Below are positions 45,003-53,234 of a stretch of 64,000 bases of DNA, one piece after another. Origin of the DNA: Sphingobacterium sp. PCS056 (GTDB lineage: Bacteria; Bacteroidota; Bacteroidia; Sphingobacteriales; Sphingobacteriaceae). Where the stretch lies: positions 2,542,001 to 2,606,000 of the forward strand of contig NZ_CP096883.1 in NCBI RefSeq assembly GCF_023273895.1. The letters run 5' to 3'. The position numbers were made by a program, and so were the translations under genes. Below the pieces are notes generated by a model, which did not search any database, was not told where the DNA came from, and worked only from the letters and a program-made list of their open reading frames with translations. How positions within the stretch are numbered: the first letter of the stretch is position 1; the number at the start of each line of letters is the position of its first letter.

Positions 45003-45031
45003 ATGAGGTTAGTTTAGAAAGCTAACCTCAT
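45003..45031 (+). terminator. terminator of the hydrolase gene
   Basis: ATGAGGTTAG (45003-45012) and CTAACCTCAT (45022-45031), 9-nt loop, followed by TTTT; 11 bp after the hydrolase stop. Confidence 0.8.
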
Positions 45032-45053
45032 TTTTCATCTTAAATCAATTGAA

Positions 45054-45209
45054 ACGAACCATATTCTTTTACTTTTCATAACACTGACATTTTTGTCCTG
45101 TAGCACACAAACACAAATTGCAGCAGAGCGAGAGCTAACAGAAAGGTGGCAAGTGAACCTGACCGGACAGATGGGTTTTGTACCCTTATTTCCAGTTTCT
45201 TTCAAGTGA
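45054..45209 (+). pseudogene. lipoprotein remnant
   Basis: 52 codons open without a start codon: HILLLFITLTFLSCSTQTQI followed by AAERELTERWQVNLTGQMGF and a short tail to TGA. It contains a lipobox-like FLSC and looks like the N-terminal part of a decayed lipoprotein. Nothing further is readable up to 45344. Confidence 0.35.
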
Positions 45210-45344
45210 GTTAGTTATGATCTGCAAAATATGTTTGTAACGGCTGCGGTCAATTATCGTATTTGGTAGTTTTCATTACTATATGGACATAAATTTATAG
45301 CTAATCTACATTTCTACAAATTGTAATTAACAATCATATCCCAT

Positions 45345-45381
45345 AAAAAGCCCACCATTTGTTTTAAATGGTGGGCTTTTT
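45345..45381. terminator. bidirectional intrinsic terminator
   Basis: AAAAAGCCCACCATTT (45345-45360) and AAATGGTGGGCTTTTT (45366-45381), with a 5-nt loop. Serves the minus-strand gene that ends at 45437. Confidence 0.85.
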
Positions 45382-45436
45382 AGTTGAATTTCATCCTGAA
45401 AATATTATAGAAAGACTTCTAGCTTATTCTTACATT

Positions 45437-46267
45437 CTATTTTAAAGGAATTCGCTTGGCCAATGTTTTCAATGCCCCTTTATAAGAATCTACACCACCC
45501 ATAAATGGTTTTCTTGAATCCGAAAATAGCTGTCTTCCATTAGCATCGTAAATCGTCATCAAGACCTTTGTGTCATAAATTGTAGTTGTGTAGGAATTAT
45601 TGGACTGGTATACGCTGCCCTTGCTTTTATCATCTTTCTTCTTATCGTTATATGTCGCCGATCCTGAACCGAAACTGGATGTTCCTTTATTCTCAATATC
45701 ATAAACTCCTAAGATAATATAGTCTACTCCAAGTAGTTTGGCAAGTTCCTCAGGAGTGTGATTTGCGATATCGGCAATATTAATATTTGATTTAGCAAGG
45801 GTAGCGTTTGTCGTTCTAGGATCTTGGATTTGAAAAGAAAGAGATCTTGATCGCAATGCCTCAGCGCAGGCCTGTTGTACTTCTCGTCTCATGACATCCG
45901 TTGTCAGTCCCTGATCGTTGCTCGCAATTTCAAATGGGACAATAGCAAGTTTATTTCCGTTTGACACGCTGTTCATCTGACCAGTAGTTGTATTGCCTGC
46001 ATTGGAAGCTGTGTTCGTTTCTTTAAATAATTCTACTCTTCCATTGCCAAAAACAATCTTTTCAATTAATGACTTTTTAAGTTCATATTGAAGTTCTTCT
46101 CCTGTATAATTAAACTTGACGATTTCATCTCCGATTGTAATTACTTTACCTTTTTTCTGACCACCATCTAACAGATATACAATATCTTCTTTCTGTTGGG
46201 CAATTAGGCTAGAAATGCTCAATATTAGTGAGAATAGAAAAACTAATACATGTAAATTCTTTTTCAT
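45437..46267 (-). CDS. secreted protein with LpoB/CsgG-like domain
   Basis: 276 residues. Signal peptide (to SSLIAQQ); then a small beta domain (VYLLDGGQKKGKVITIGDEI) typical of Bacteroidota secreted proteins that begin with an RNA-polymerase-like or 'DGG' strand motif; then a polar linker and a C-terminal domain KLAIVPFEIASNDQGLT, AEELAKLLGVDYIILGVYDI-like stretch (EELAKLLGVDYIILGVYDIE), which matches the CsgG/LpoB/TolB alpha-beta fold. Role unknown, perhaps in envelope assembly. The assignment is to fold only. Confidence 0.6.
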   Translation of the reverse strand: MKKNLHVLVFLFSLILSISSLIAQQKEDIVYLLDGGQKKGKVITIGDEIVKFNYTGEELQYELKKSLIEKIVFGNGRVELFKETNTASNAGNTTTGQMNSVSNGNKLAIVPFEIASNDQGLTTDVMRREVQQACAEALRSRSLSFQIQDPRTTNATLAKSNINIADIANHTPEELAKLLGVDYIILGVYDIENKGTSSFGSGSATYNDKKKDDKSKGSVYQSNNSYTTTIYDTKVLMTIYDANGRQLFSDSRKPFMGGVDSYKGALKTLAKRIPLK

Positions 46268-46410
46268 AAATAGATGTTTAAATAATTTCTAAATGTTTTT
46301 TATAAAACATCTATTCTTAAAAAAGGTTCAAAAAGAAACAATTTTTTAAAATCCATAACGTAATTTTTGTGTAATTAAATACGCTAGTTATTTTACATTT
46401 AAAACTAACT

Positions 46411-46604
46411 ATGCAGGCACTACCATGGATGATATGCAACGTCTGTTTCCGACAGCCGTAAAAGGTAGGTTGGGCATGGACAAAGAAGGAAAACTGTGGG
46501 TCATACAGTTAAAAGAGGATGAAAATGGCAGCTCCGATGGGCACATCAAACTATTTTTTAAGAATGGAAAGGTATATTTTATGCACTGGTGGTTTCCTTG
46601 CTAG
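46411..46604 (+). pseudogene. gene A copy 1, 5'-truncated
   Basis: Corresponds to the last 64 or so codons of the gene at 54342-54680: GTTMDDMQRLFPTAVKGRLG to YFMHWWFPC, stop at 46602-46604. The 5' portion was not included in the repeat, so this copy has no proper start; an internal ATG (46425) gives 59 residues. Confidence 0.75.
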
Positions 46605-46668
46605 AACGTGCGGGTGGCACATGAAATAACCGATGGATATTTAAAAGGAACCAGCTATTAAAATTTCA

Positions 46669-47460
46669 ATGCACATGAGAAGTAAGTTTTTGAAAAAAAT
46701 ATCAGTAATTGTTTTTCTGTCCATAGTGGTGCTATCCTGTGATCAGAAAGGAACAACAAACCGTGGTGTCCCATCCAAAGCAAGGCAAGTATCTGTCGCA
46801 AATGAAGGGCCGGCACCTCTTAAGTCCAGACCACAAACTATTGACTTGGCAATAGAAAAAATAAGTAGCGCAGAATTCCTTTCTGCAAAACAACGTGCTA
46901 AAGTAAATATCCCTTTGGAGAAGATTACAGATTTAAAGATCGTTCAGGAAAAATTGGCAGGAATCGTAGAATTTGAAGATCAGGGAAATTACCTGGGTAT
47001 AAAAAAGATTAATTTCAGGAATGGTTATTCTGTCCAAAATGAGGTTGACCTCAGTGAATGTGCTTTCGTTTCATACTTTCCTTCCGAGGACGTTTTGCTG
47101 TTGGAATGCGGCCACACCATGGATGTAAGCTTTGATCTGTCCACAGGACAGACTACCTATGAGGTAGGAAACCTAAACTTTGTGACCATATCACCATCTG
47201 GAAAATACAGATTGAACAAGATATTCGAAGGGCAGGAATGCTACAGCCATTTTATCCAGGTAAGCAACAATGGTAAATTTAAAAAGATCGCCGAGCTCAA
47301 TGATTTCTTTGAAAAGAAAACCGGCAAATGGCTTTGCGTAATAGAGCAGGAATTTTGGTCAGACGATTCTACTCTTTATTTTGGGCTGTTGACCGAATAT
47401 AAAGAAGAAGGAAACGAATATGAATTTTATAGAGTAAACATGACCAATGGTCGTAATTAA
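46669..47460 (+). CDS. lipoprotein of unknown function, gene B copy 1
   Basis: 263 residues. Lipoprotein signal peptide (FLSIVVLSC, Cys ~24). The remainder is about 210 polar residues with conserved pattern ECAFVSYFPSEDVLLLECGH, GNLNFVTISPSGKYRLNK, EQEFWSDDSTLYFGLLTEYK. No recognised family; the beta-rich, propeller-like feel and the two highly similar copies suggest an immunity or surface protein. An ATG six bases downstream (MRSK) is an equally good start. Paired with gene A 65 bp upstream. Confidence 0.7.
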   Translation: MHMRSKFLKKISVIVFLSIVVLSCDQKGTTNRGVPSKARQVSVANEGPAPLKSRPQTIDLAIEKISSAEFLSAKQRAKVNIPLEKITDLKIVQEKLAGIVEFEDQGNYLGIKKINFRNGYSVQNEVDLSECAFVSYFPSEDVLLLECGHTMDVSFDLSTGQTTYEVGNLNFVTISPSGKYRLNKIFEGQECYSHFIQVSNNGKFKKIAELNDFFEKKTGKWLCVIEQEFWSDDSTLYFGLLTEYKEEGNEYEFYRVNMTNGRN

Positions 47461-47526
47461 CTGGAAAATATCCAAATCGATCAATTCTTATAAGTAATTT
47501 ACTGTTTAATCATATGTTTAGTTAAG

Positions 47527-47553
47527 GCCATGTCGCTAGATGTGGCTTTTTTT
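47527..47553 (+). terminator. intrinsic terminator after gene B
   Basis: GCCATGTC (47527-47534) pairs with GATGTGGC (47539-47546) including two G-T wobbles, followed by seven T. 67 bp after the lipoprotein stop. Confidence 0.7.
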
Positions 47554-47718
47554 GTGTCCGGCAAGGAAGACTAGGTTAACAAGTTGATGCTTTTTTTTGA
47601 CTGCTAGCCGACAACAAACGTTTACAAACGACTACAAACGTTTAATAACCGGCTAATAATTTTAGTTTTTCTGATGTTTGCTTAGCAATAGTTAATTATT
47701 TCAGCAAATGCTAAAATT

Positions 47719-48636
47719 ATGAAAAATCACGTTCAACCCGTTTTTATTGATCCGACTACCGATGAGGGCTTCAAACGGTTATTCGGAGACAAGATCAACC
47801 TAATTAATTTTCTCAATATTATCTTTCGTGGTCGAAAGACCATCACAGACCTTACTTATCGGGATACCGAGCGTATTGGTGCAACCGAAGAGATCGGCAA
47901 AGTTATCTTTGATTTGGTAGTCCAGATCAGTACAGGAGAAGAGATCATCATCGAGATGCAGACCAGCAGTCAGACTAATCTAAAGCAACGCATGCTCTAT
48001 TATGCTAGCAAGGTTATTTCAGACACAGCACCCAAAGGAAACCGCAACGCCTGGGGTTATGCCATTCCCGAGGTTTACACCATTGTCCTGATGGATGGTT
48101 TTCATATGCCAGGAGGTGATCGGAGTACATATTTTCATGATACTTGCCTGTGTAATAGAGATTCAGGGAAAATTTTTTACGAGGGTTTGGGGTTTATCTA
48201 TTTAGAAATTATTAACTTTGTTAAAAGCGAAGCTGAGGTTGAAGACGAACTGGATAAAGTATTTTATATGCTTAAGAATATGTCTACGTTAAAGACCTTC
48301 CCACGGATCATGAAATCGGCTGTATTTCAACGCTTCTTTCAGTTGGCCAGCTACGCAAAATTGACAAAGGAGGAACGAACTATGTATGATATTAGTTTAA
48401 AACGTAAATGGGATGCCGAAGCAGTGCGCATGTACCAAGAAGGACTAGAAAATCAATTGGAAGGACTAGAAAATCAATTGCAAGAAGCTAAAAAAGCTGT
48501 TGTAATTGCTAAAGCCGAAGGCGAGCGCAAAAAAGCCATTGAGACTGCATTAGAGTTCAAGAAAATGGGTTTACCTATTGCAGATATTGCAAAAGGTACT
48601 GGTCTTAGTATTGACGAAATCGAAAAGCTGAAATAA
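47719..48636 (+). CDS. Rpn-family PD-(D/E)XK nuclease / putative transposase
   Basis: 305 residues, full length for the family. FIDPTTDEGFKRLFGDKINL is the canonical Rpn start; VIFDLVVQISTGEEIIIEMQ gives the D...ExQ nuclease core; QRMLYYASKVISD and VYTIVLMDGFHM follow, and the C-terminus ends DIAKGTGLSIDEIEKLK, a short HTH. Rpn proteins promote recombination and have been linked to DNA cleavage and phage defence. A 21-bp tandem duplication (48439-48459, 48460-48480) doubles the peptide EGLENQL. Confidence 0.92.
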   Translation: MKNHVQPVFIDPTTDEGFKRLFGDKINLINFLNIIFRGRKTITDLTYRDTERIGATEEIGKVIFDLVVQISTGEEIIIEMQTSSQTNLKQRMLYYASKVISDTAPKGNRNAWGYAIPEVYTIVLMDGFHMPGGDRSTYFHDTCLCNRDSGKIFYEGLGFIYLEIINFVKSEAEVEDELDKVFYMLKNMSTLKTFPRIMKSAVFQRFFQLASYAKLTKEERTMYDISLKRKWDAEAVRMYQEGLENQLEGLENQLQEAKKAVVIAKAEGERKKAIETALEFKKMGLPIADIAKGTGLSIDEIEKLK

Positions 48637-48660
48637 ACGATCTTAGATCATATAAATAAA

Positions 48661-48742
48661 AACAAACAAAGCCATTCTCCGAAGAATGGCTTTGTTTGTT
48701 TACCCTCCTTACGACTTGCCGTATTTTTTAATCAAACCGATC
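48661..48742. terminator. hairpin plus remnant module, copy 1
   Basis: Perfect 18-bp arms (48661-48678, 48683-48700) form a strong bidirectional terminator. The following 42 bp (48701-48742) match 57518-57560; on the minus strand they read IGLIKKYGKS plus stop, the tail of a lost gene. Confidence 0.7.
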
Positions 48743-48792
48743 AACACAAAAATCCCGTTTCAGCAACAGCTTTTATTGTATCCAATGCTCTG
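48743..48792 (+). pseudogene. YbjQ-family fragment, copy 1
   Basis: VSATAFIVSNALS matches ISATAVIGANAFSE, the core of YbjQ (heavy-metal-binding-like DUF74). A longer relic of the same protein lies at 57599-57873. Confidence 0.5.
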
Positions 48793-49295
48793 AGTTAGAA
48801 CGTCAAATATCAATAGGTTATTTTGAACGTACCATGATCGGAAATACAAAACTCTCAACAGTGTTGAGAGAATTTAATTTTGGTATAACACATGCATTTA
48901 AAGATAGTTATATTTTTGATTTTCTGAAACTTCCAGAGTCATATAACGAAAGTGATCTACAAAGAGGCTTAATTCATCAAATGAAAAATTTCATTTTAGA
49001 ACTAGGAAAAGAATTTTTGTTTATTGCCGAAGAATATAAAGTACAAGTTGGGAATAGTGATTTTTATGTTGATTTATTATTTTATCATCGAGGATTACAA
49101 TGTCTGGTCGCTTTTGAGTTGAAAGCCGACAAGTTTAAACCCGAACATTTAGGGCAATTGAATTTCTATCTCGAAGCTCTAGACCGTGATGTAAAAAAAG
49201 CTAATGAAAACCCTAATATTGGCGTTTTACTGTGTAAAGACAAAGATAGCGAGGTGGTAGAATGGGGAGCCACTGATACCCTAATTCCGTTTTAA
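48793..49295 (+). pseudogene. DUF1016/YhcG PDDEXK nuclease fragment
   Basis: The frame starts within the family: SELERQISIGYFERTMIGNT (ATG at 48834 is internal) and runs through SYIFDFLKLPESYNESDLQR, DFYVDLLFYHRGLQ and LVAFELKADKFKPEHLGQLN, IGVLLCKDKDSEVVEW, then diverges into an unrelated tail. The D-x14-ExK catalytic motif is intact, but the N-terminal half of the family and its C-terminal end (normally EYAL...) are missing. The 3' end overlaps the convergent gene at 49281. Inferred broken, residual nuclease fold only. Confidence 0.75.
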
Positions 49296-50243
49296 TGTAT
49301 AAAATATTTTTTTCATTTCTTCTTTTGCCTCCTCGTTAAAATTATGGCCGATCAACAAATACGTGTAATCCGAATCGGATATCGTAATAAAATAGCCTTG
49401 AGTAGGTTGCCCACTTTTCTTCCCAATTAGGTTTACTAGCATTTCTATTCCGTTCAATCCATCTACAACTACAGATTTAGAATAGACAACTTTCTGCGGT
49501 TTAAAATTTATGAGATCTATTAAATTATAAATGTACGATTCAAAATCTTGGATAGGATTTTGAATCGTACGTCTCATCAATAGAAATGTACTCGGAGTAA
49601 TATTTCCCTCTTTAGGTCTAGAATACGTTATTGCGCTTCCCGATTGTGATACCATGCTGTAGGTTGATTTAGATAGATCTATACTATAACCCAGTTTCAG
49701 ATCAGGTTTTTTCTCTTCTTCAGGTGCATAAATAACAGAAAGAATTCCTTTCAGAATTTTTTCTTCTGTATCGGTATTTGCAATAGCGTAATAACAGTTT
49801 AAAGCGATGGTTTGATTTTCTGTTCCAAGTACAAGAAACATTCGATTGAAAGTTCTTCCATCATCGCTTTTTTGTGTTCCTTTATAAAGCTTAGCAGGCA
49901 ATCCATTGATCATGTAACCGGATTTTTCGACCATCTGTGTAAGATTGTTATTTATTATTGATGGAATCGCTTTTTCAATATATCTAGCATATGGTGTAGA
50001 GCTTTCTACTACTGAAATACTTGCCGTTGGACTTTGAACTCCCTTAAAGGTTGAAGCTGCTTCAAAACCACTAGGAATTAATAATTTAACCTGAGTTCCC
50101 TCTATATGATAGTATTGTTCGGTTAATACGTTTTTTATAACTTCTTGGCAATATACTTTTTGTGGCATTACAAAGTTCAGTGCTATAAAGCTAATAGTAC
50201 ATACTGTGGTGAATAACCTATATGTAGTTTTACATCTTATCAT
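49281..50243 (-). CDS. secreted protein with two PsbP-like halves, unknown function
   Basis: 320 residues with an N-terminal signal peptide (MPQKVYCQ). Two similar alpha-beta halves: VKLLIPSGFEAASTFKGV... and KLGYSIDLSKSTYSMVSQSG, each ending in a hydrophobic strand. Reminds of DUF1795/PsbP-like folds. No catalytic residues. It is convergent with, and overlaps by 15 nt, the DUF1016 fragment. Confidence 0.65.
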   Translation of the reverse strand: MIRCKTTYRLFTTVCTISFIALNFVMPQKVYCQEVIKNVLTEQYYHIEGTQVKLLIPSGFEAASTFKGVQSPTASISVVESSTPYARYIEKAIPSIINNNLTQMVEKSGYMINGLPAKLYKGTQKSDDGRTFNRMFLVLGTENQTIALNCYYAIANTDTEEKILKGILSVIYAPEEEKKPDLKLGYSIDLSKSTYSMVSQSGSAITYSRPKEGNITPSTFLLMRRTIQNPIQDFESYIYNLIDLINFKPQKVVYSKSVVVDGLNGIEMLVNLIGKKSGQPTQGYFITISDSDYTYLLIGHNFNEEAKEEMKKIFYTLKRN

Positions 50244-50425
50244 TTAATAATGGTTTATTAGGTAAACAAAAATAGTAATTATAAATATCAATTATATGTA
50301 TCCGTCCTAAGAACTACATCTTTGATTTTTGAAAGAATTTTATGTTCTGTGGGTAACATCAGGCCGCCCAACGTAGTGCCATACTATACTCTTTCATCGG
50401 TACATGGAAACTACCGTGACGAATG

Positions 50426-50780
50426 TGACCTCCTCCCAAAAAACTGGAGTATTTAAAAGTAGATAATTCGGATTTGAGTTGATAATTTTAATAGGAGAAA
50501 AAACTATGGAAAGATCGAAATTATACTTCGTATGAGCTCCCATCGGTCGGTTTAACGAAGCTCAGGTCACCTTTGCGATCAAGCAATCCGAGACAGGCAC
50601 CCGTGTGGAGGAAGCCTGACGTAAGATGGGTATAAGTAAACCTACATTCTACAATTGGAAGAATAAATACGGTTATCTAAGAGTTTCGGAAATCCGAAAA
50701 ATGCGGTAGCTTGAAGAAGAGAATTCCTAACTGAAAAAGATTTAAGAGATGCCAGTCTTGACAAGATGATGCTTTGATGC
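50426..50780 (+). mobile_element. dead IS3-family insertion element, orfA remnant
   Basis: From ATG 50506 the frame reads MERSKLYFV-stop, then RFNEAQVTFAIKQSETGTRV, EEA-stop-RKMGISKPTFYNWKNKYG, RVSEIRKMR-stop-LEEENS-stop. This is IS3-type transposase orfA (family: RFTEAQIVFALKQSETGTRV EEVCRKMGIS). Stops replace Cys, Gln and Gln codons. TGACCTCCTCCCAAAAAACT at 50426 resembles an IS left end. orfB and the right end are absent. Confidence 0.8.
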
Positions 50781-50860
50781 AATCTTAGTATAAGATATTG
50801 TGTATTAGTCGTTGTTAATATCTCAGTTTAAAATTGAATTTAATATTATTTTCATAATAG

Positions 50861-50880
50861 TAGTATTTGTACTACCTTTG
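50861..50880 (+). promoter_or_regulatory. hicA promoter with operator palindrome
   Basis: TACCTTTG (50873-50880) is an exact -7 TAnnTTTG box. It is overlapped by the palindrome TAGTATTTGTACTA (50861-50874, arms TAGTA/TACTA). Autorepression by HicB binding here would block RNA polymerase. 72 bp to the hicA ATG. Confidence 0.55.
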
Positions 50881-50952
50881 TGTTGTGGTATTCGAGATGT
50901 GTATGGTAGTTTAAGGCATAAATTATCCACTCACATTTAAATCTGTTTCAAT

Positions 50953-51132
50953 ATGAAATCAAGTGAATTCCACAAGATTTTGCGAAAAAGTGGCTGGAAC
51001 CATATCCGCACGAGTGGATGTCACTACATTTATGAGAAGGAGGGTAAAACATACCCAGTTCCCTATCATGGAAGTAAAGAAATTGGAGAAGGTCTTCGCA
51101 AGAAAATCATGAAGGATCTGGGGCTTAAATAA
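50953..51132 (+). CDS. hicA: HicA-type mRNA interferase toxin
   Basis: 59 residues, full length for HicA. MKSSEFHKILRKSGWNHIRT, then SGCHYIYEKEGKTYPVPYHG and SKEIGEGLRKKIMKDLGL: the dsRBD-like HicA fold with the catalytic His in SG-x-H (HY) and PYH motif. Cleaves mRNA and arrests translation when free of HicB. Directly upstream of hicB, overlapping a 20-bp inverted repeat at its 3' end. Confidence 0.92.
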   Translation: MKSSEFHKILRKSGWNHIRTSGCHYIYEKEGKTYPVPYHGSKEIGEGLRKKIMKDLGLK

Positions 51133-51150
51133 GCCCCAGATCCTTCATGA
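51107..51150. repeat. 20-bp perfect inverted repeat at the hicA/hicB junction
   Basis: Left arm 51107-51126 covers the last six codons of hicA; loop AAAT (51127-51130) contains the beginning of the stop; right arm 51131-51150 reaches 21 bp before the hicB ATG. All 20 pairs are perfect. No T run follows on the plus strand. In mRNA it would hide the hicA 3' end and could decouple toxin and antitoxin expression. Confidence 0.85.
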
Positions 51151-51170
51151 AAACAGAAAGGAGCAAAAAT

Positions 51171-51572
51171 ATGAAAACCTTAAAAATTGTTATTGAACGT
51201 AGTGAAGATCTGTTTAGTGCATATGCAGAGAATGCAGAAGGCATCTATGGCGGAGGGTATACTGTCGAAGAGGCAAAACAAACCATTTTAGATGCTATTA
51301 AAATCATAACTGAAGAGTTTACTTCAGAGAATATACCTTCCATTCTAAAAGGCAAGTACAATATTGTGTATCACTTCGATGCAGAGAGTTTTCTCACCTA
51401 TTACAAGGGGATCTTTACCAATGCTGCTTTAGAGAAGATTACAGGCATTAATCAGCGTCAGCTGCAACATTACTCCTCTGGCTTAAAAAAGCCTCGACAG
51501 CCGCAGCTTAAGAAGATTGAGGATGGGTTACATCGTCTTGCAGCGGAACTACAAGCGGTGGAGTTGGTGTAG
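51171..51572 (+). CDS. hicB: HicB antitoxin
   Basis: 133 residues from ATG 51171 (preceded by AAGGAG; an in-frame ATG at 51147 lies inside the inverted repeat). N-terminal HicB fold: LKIVIERSEDLFSAYAENAE, GIYGGGYTVEEAKQTILDAI. C-terminal HTH: ALEKITGINQRQLQHYSSGL, KKPRQPQLKKIEDGLHRLA. Neutralises HicA and probably represses the operon. Only 14 codons or so of separation from hicA, cotranscribed. Confidence 0.93.
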   Translation: MKTLKIVIERSEDLFSAYAENAEGIYGGGYTVEEAKQTILDAIKIITEEFTSENIPSILKGKYNIVYHFDAESFLTYYKGIFTNAALEKITGINQRQLQHYSSGLKKPRQPQLKKIEDGLHRLAAELQAVELV

Positions 51573-51694
51573 AAATGTCATCGATAATTTAATCTATGCT
51601 TTTGATTTAGCAAGGTTTTCATCGCTTTTATCAAGAGTGGATTGTTTAAAAATGCTCTTCTTTCCATATCGCTTTGATGGATAATAGTTCATCC

Positions 51695-52702
51695 TTATTC
51701 TTCTGTCAGGAAGCTACGTAGCGTTTCTTTATTTATATTTTTAGATAAACTTCTGATTAATTGTCCTCTGGTATTCAATAATATAAATGCAGGTATTTTC
51801 TCAGAACCTAGATAATGAAGTTGAATTTTTTCGCCACGTTTACCTACTGTCATATTGGTTCCCTTATCTTCATTTTGGCTCTGAGAGTTTTCGGTTTTAG
51901 TTTTATCGTCAGTGTATAAGGTAACAAACATGAATTTATCGAAAAGTAATTCATTTATTTGCATATCGTTAAATAACGAGACTTCTAGTTTTCTACTATC
52001 CACATGCCCCCAACCTGTAAAATAGATCACGACATTTCTATTAATTCTTTCAGCTTCCTTAAGAATTTCGGGAAGCGCCATATAATAATACTTATCTGAT
52101 AAAATTTCATTTTTACGTTTAGTATTAATTTTGACATTTTCCCGTGCTGTACCCGTAGTTTTTTCGAGTTGTTCGTGCTCAAAATTTTTAAAAAGGCTCC
52201 AAGCTTCAAAATATGAGTTATCATTTGATAAATTATCTTTTAGATAGCTATGAAAGCGCTGTACTTCGTTCGAATCCAACGGAATTTGTAAAAGAAGCTC
52301 TTGAGCTGATACCCAATCATTGAGGTCAACACTTTTACTTTTAAGGATTTTTGATGCATGGTGTGACCTTCTTAATAAAGGGAATTCGCTAGAATTTTGA
52401 AATTCCATCACTATGTTAAAGATATCTTGATAGGTTGTTATTTTGTTACTAGATGCCAAAGGTAGAATTAACGTAGCAAAGAGTGGGGGAGTACTAATTA
52501 TTTCAAGTGCCATACTGTCGAGTCCACATTCACTTAACTGTGCAAAATCCTTAAAAATGCCTTCTACCTTATTAGGCTCTATATCTTCCAAGCTTAATTT
52601 CTTTTTTAATAGCTGTTTGCAATTGACCTGTGCATTTACAAAATGCAGATTAAAAAAGTTTATCAGGATAATAAAGCTGACAATATGGTATATTCTTTTC
52701 AT
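51695..52702 (-). CDS. secreted DsbD-like C-terminal thioredoxin protein without active-site cysteines
   Basis: 335 residues, signal peptide to about FVNAQ. The C-terminal ~140 residues fit the thioredoxin domain of DsbD-like proteins (family: FTGWGCVNCRKMEE), but here the motif reads FTGWGHVDSRKLEVSLF: both redox cysteines are changed (to His and Ser). The rest of the fold is kept (FMFVTLYTDDKT, IPAFILLNTRGQLIRSLSK). Therefore it is unlikely to be a redox enzyme; binding or structural role is possible. The N-terminal ~180 residues are helical and unrecognised. Confidence 0.7.
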   Translation of the reverse strand: MKRIYHIVSFIILINFFNLHFVNAQVNCKQLLKKKLSLEDIEPNKVEGIFKDFAQLSECGLDSMALEIISTPPLFATLILPLASSNKITTYQDIFNIVMEFQNSSEFPLLRRSHHASKILKSKSVDLNDWVSAQELLLQIPLDSNEVQRFHSYLKDNLSNDNSYFEAWSLFKNFEHEQLEKTTGTARENVKINTKRKNEILSDKYYYMALPEILKEAERINRNVVIYFTGWGHVDSRKLEVSLFNDMQINELLFDKFMFVTLYTDDKTKTENSQSQNEDKGTNMTVGKRGEKIQLHYLGSEKIPAFILLNTRGQLIRSLSKNINKETLRSFLTEE

Positions 52703-52830
52703 TTCTCAAATATAGGATCTATCAAATATATTCATTTGCAACTTCAGTTAAATGGGTTTTTAATGTATTTCATTTACGGTAGCTCAAATGTTATCTTTTT
52801 CAATTTTGAAAGTAGTTTTTTTTAGACTGT

Positions 52831-53028
52831 GTTGTAGATGGTCTAATTTTGAAGGCGAAGCACAATTACTGGGATAAACAAGCTGTAGAGCTTAAAGTTG
52901 TAGATGGTCTAATTTTGAAGGCGAAGCACAATTGGATATCAGAACTGGCATTGGAATTCGTAGTTTTAGATGGCCTCATTTTGAAGGTTAATACAATAGC
53001 GCGGAAGATTATTTACCATCGGGAACAA
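52831..53028 (+). repeat. 66-bp tandem repeat, three units, in an open frame
   Basis: Units start at 52831, 52897 and 52963. The first 37 bp of units 1 and 2 are identical; unit 3 has diverged. In the open frame they encode VVDGLILKAKHNYWDKQAVE, VVDGLILKAKHNWISELALE and VLDGLILKVNTIARK, 22 residues each. There is no ATG upstream (TAG precedes) and the frame ends at 53041-53043. Coding tail of a lost gene, or a short repeat protein with a non-ATG start. Confidence 0.65.
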
Positions 53029-53187
53029 ACCGATAACTATTGATCCACTCTCTCGCGAAGTGCAATTTTTCATGTTAAATAATTGATATCAAAATGATTT
53101 ATAAGAATACCAGCTAGAATAGGAGATATTATATAATTGAACGAATGTTTGTGAACATTATCCAGCAGTGACTGATTTCAGTAGAAA

Positions 53188-53217
53188 AGCGCTTACTGGT
53201 TATCCAATAAGCGTTTT
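53188..53217. terminator. probable bidirectional terminator
   Basis: GCTTACTGG (53191-53199) pairs with CCAATAAGC (53204-53212) except one C-A mismatch; A-rich left flank and T-rich right flank. It lies just before the hydrolase pseudogene stop at 53235. Confidence 0.55.
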
Positions 53218-53234
53218 TAATCCATATATTTTTT

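Larger units (their letters stand above)
46411..47463 (+). repeat. 1,053-bp direct repeat, copy 1
   Basis: Collinear with 54487-55539, offset exactly 8,076 bp throughout with no gap; about 95% identical by eye (roughly 20 of 263 residues differ in the encoded lipoprotein). Contains the 3' end of gene A and the whole of gene B. Homology begins at the shared ATGCAGGCAC and stops just after the lipoprotein stop. Confidence 0.9.

Noticed and set aside
48439..48480. 21-bp tandem duplication inside the Rpn gene as a separate element
   Set aside because: It stays in frame and only doubles EGLENQL in the coiled linker; ordinary slippage, recorded with the gene.
52443..52825. Plus-strand frames over the thioredoxin-like gene start
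   Set aside because: Shadow frames of the minus-strand gene with no support.
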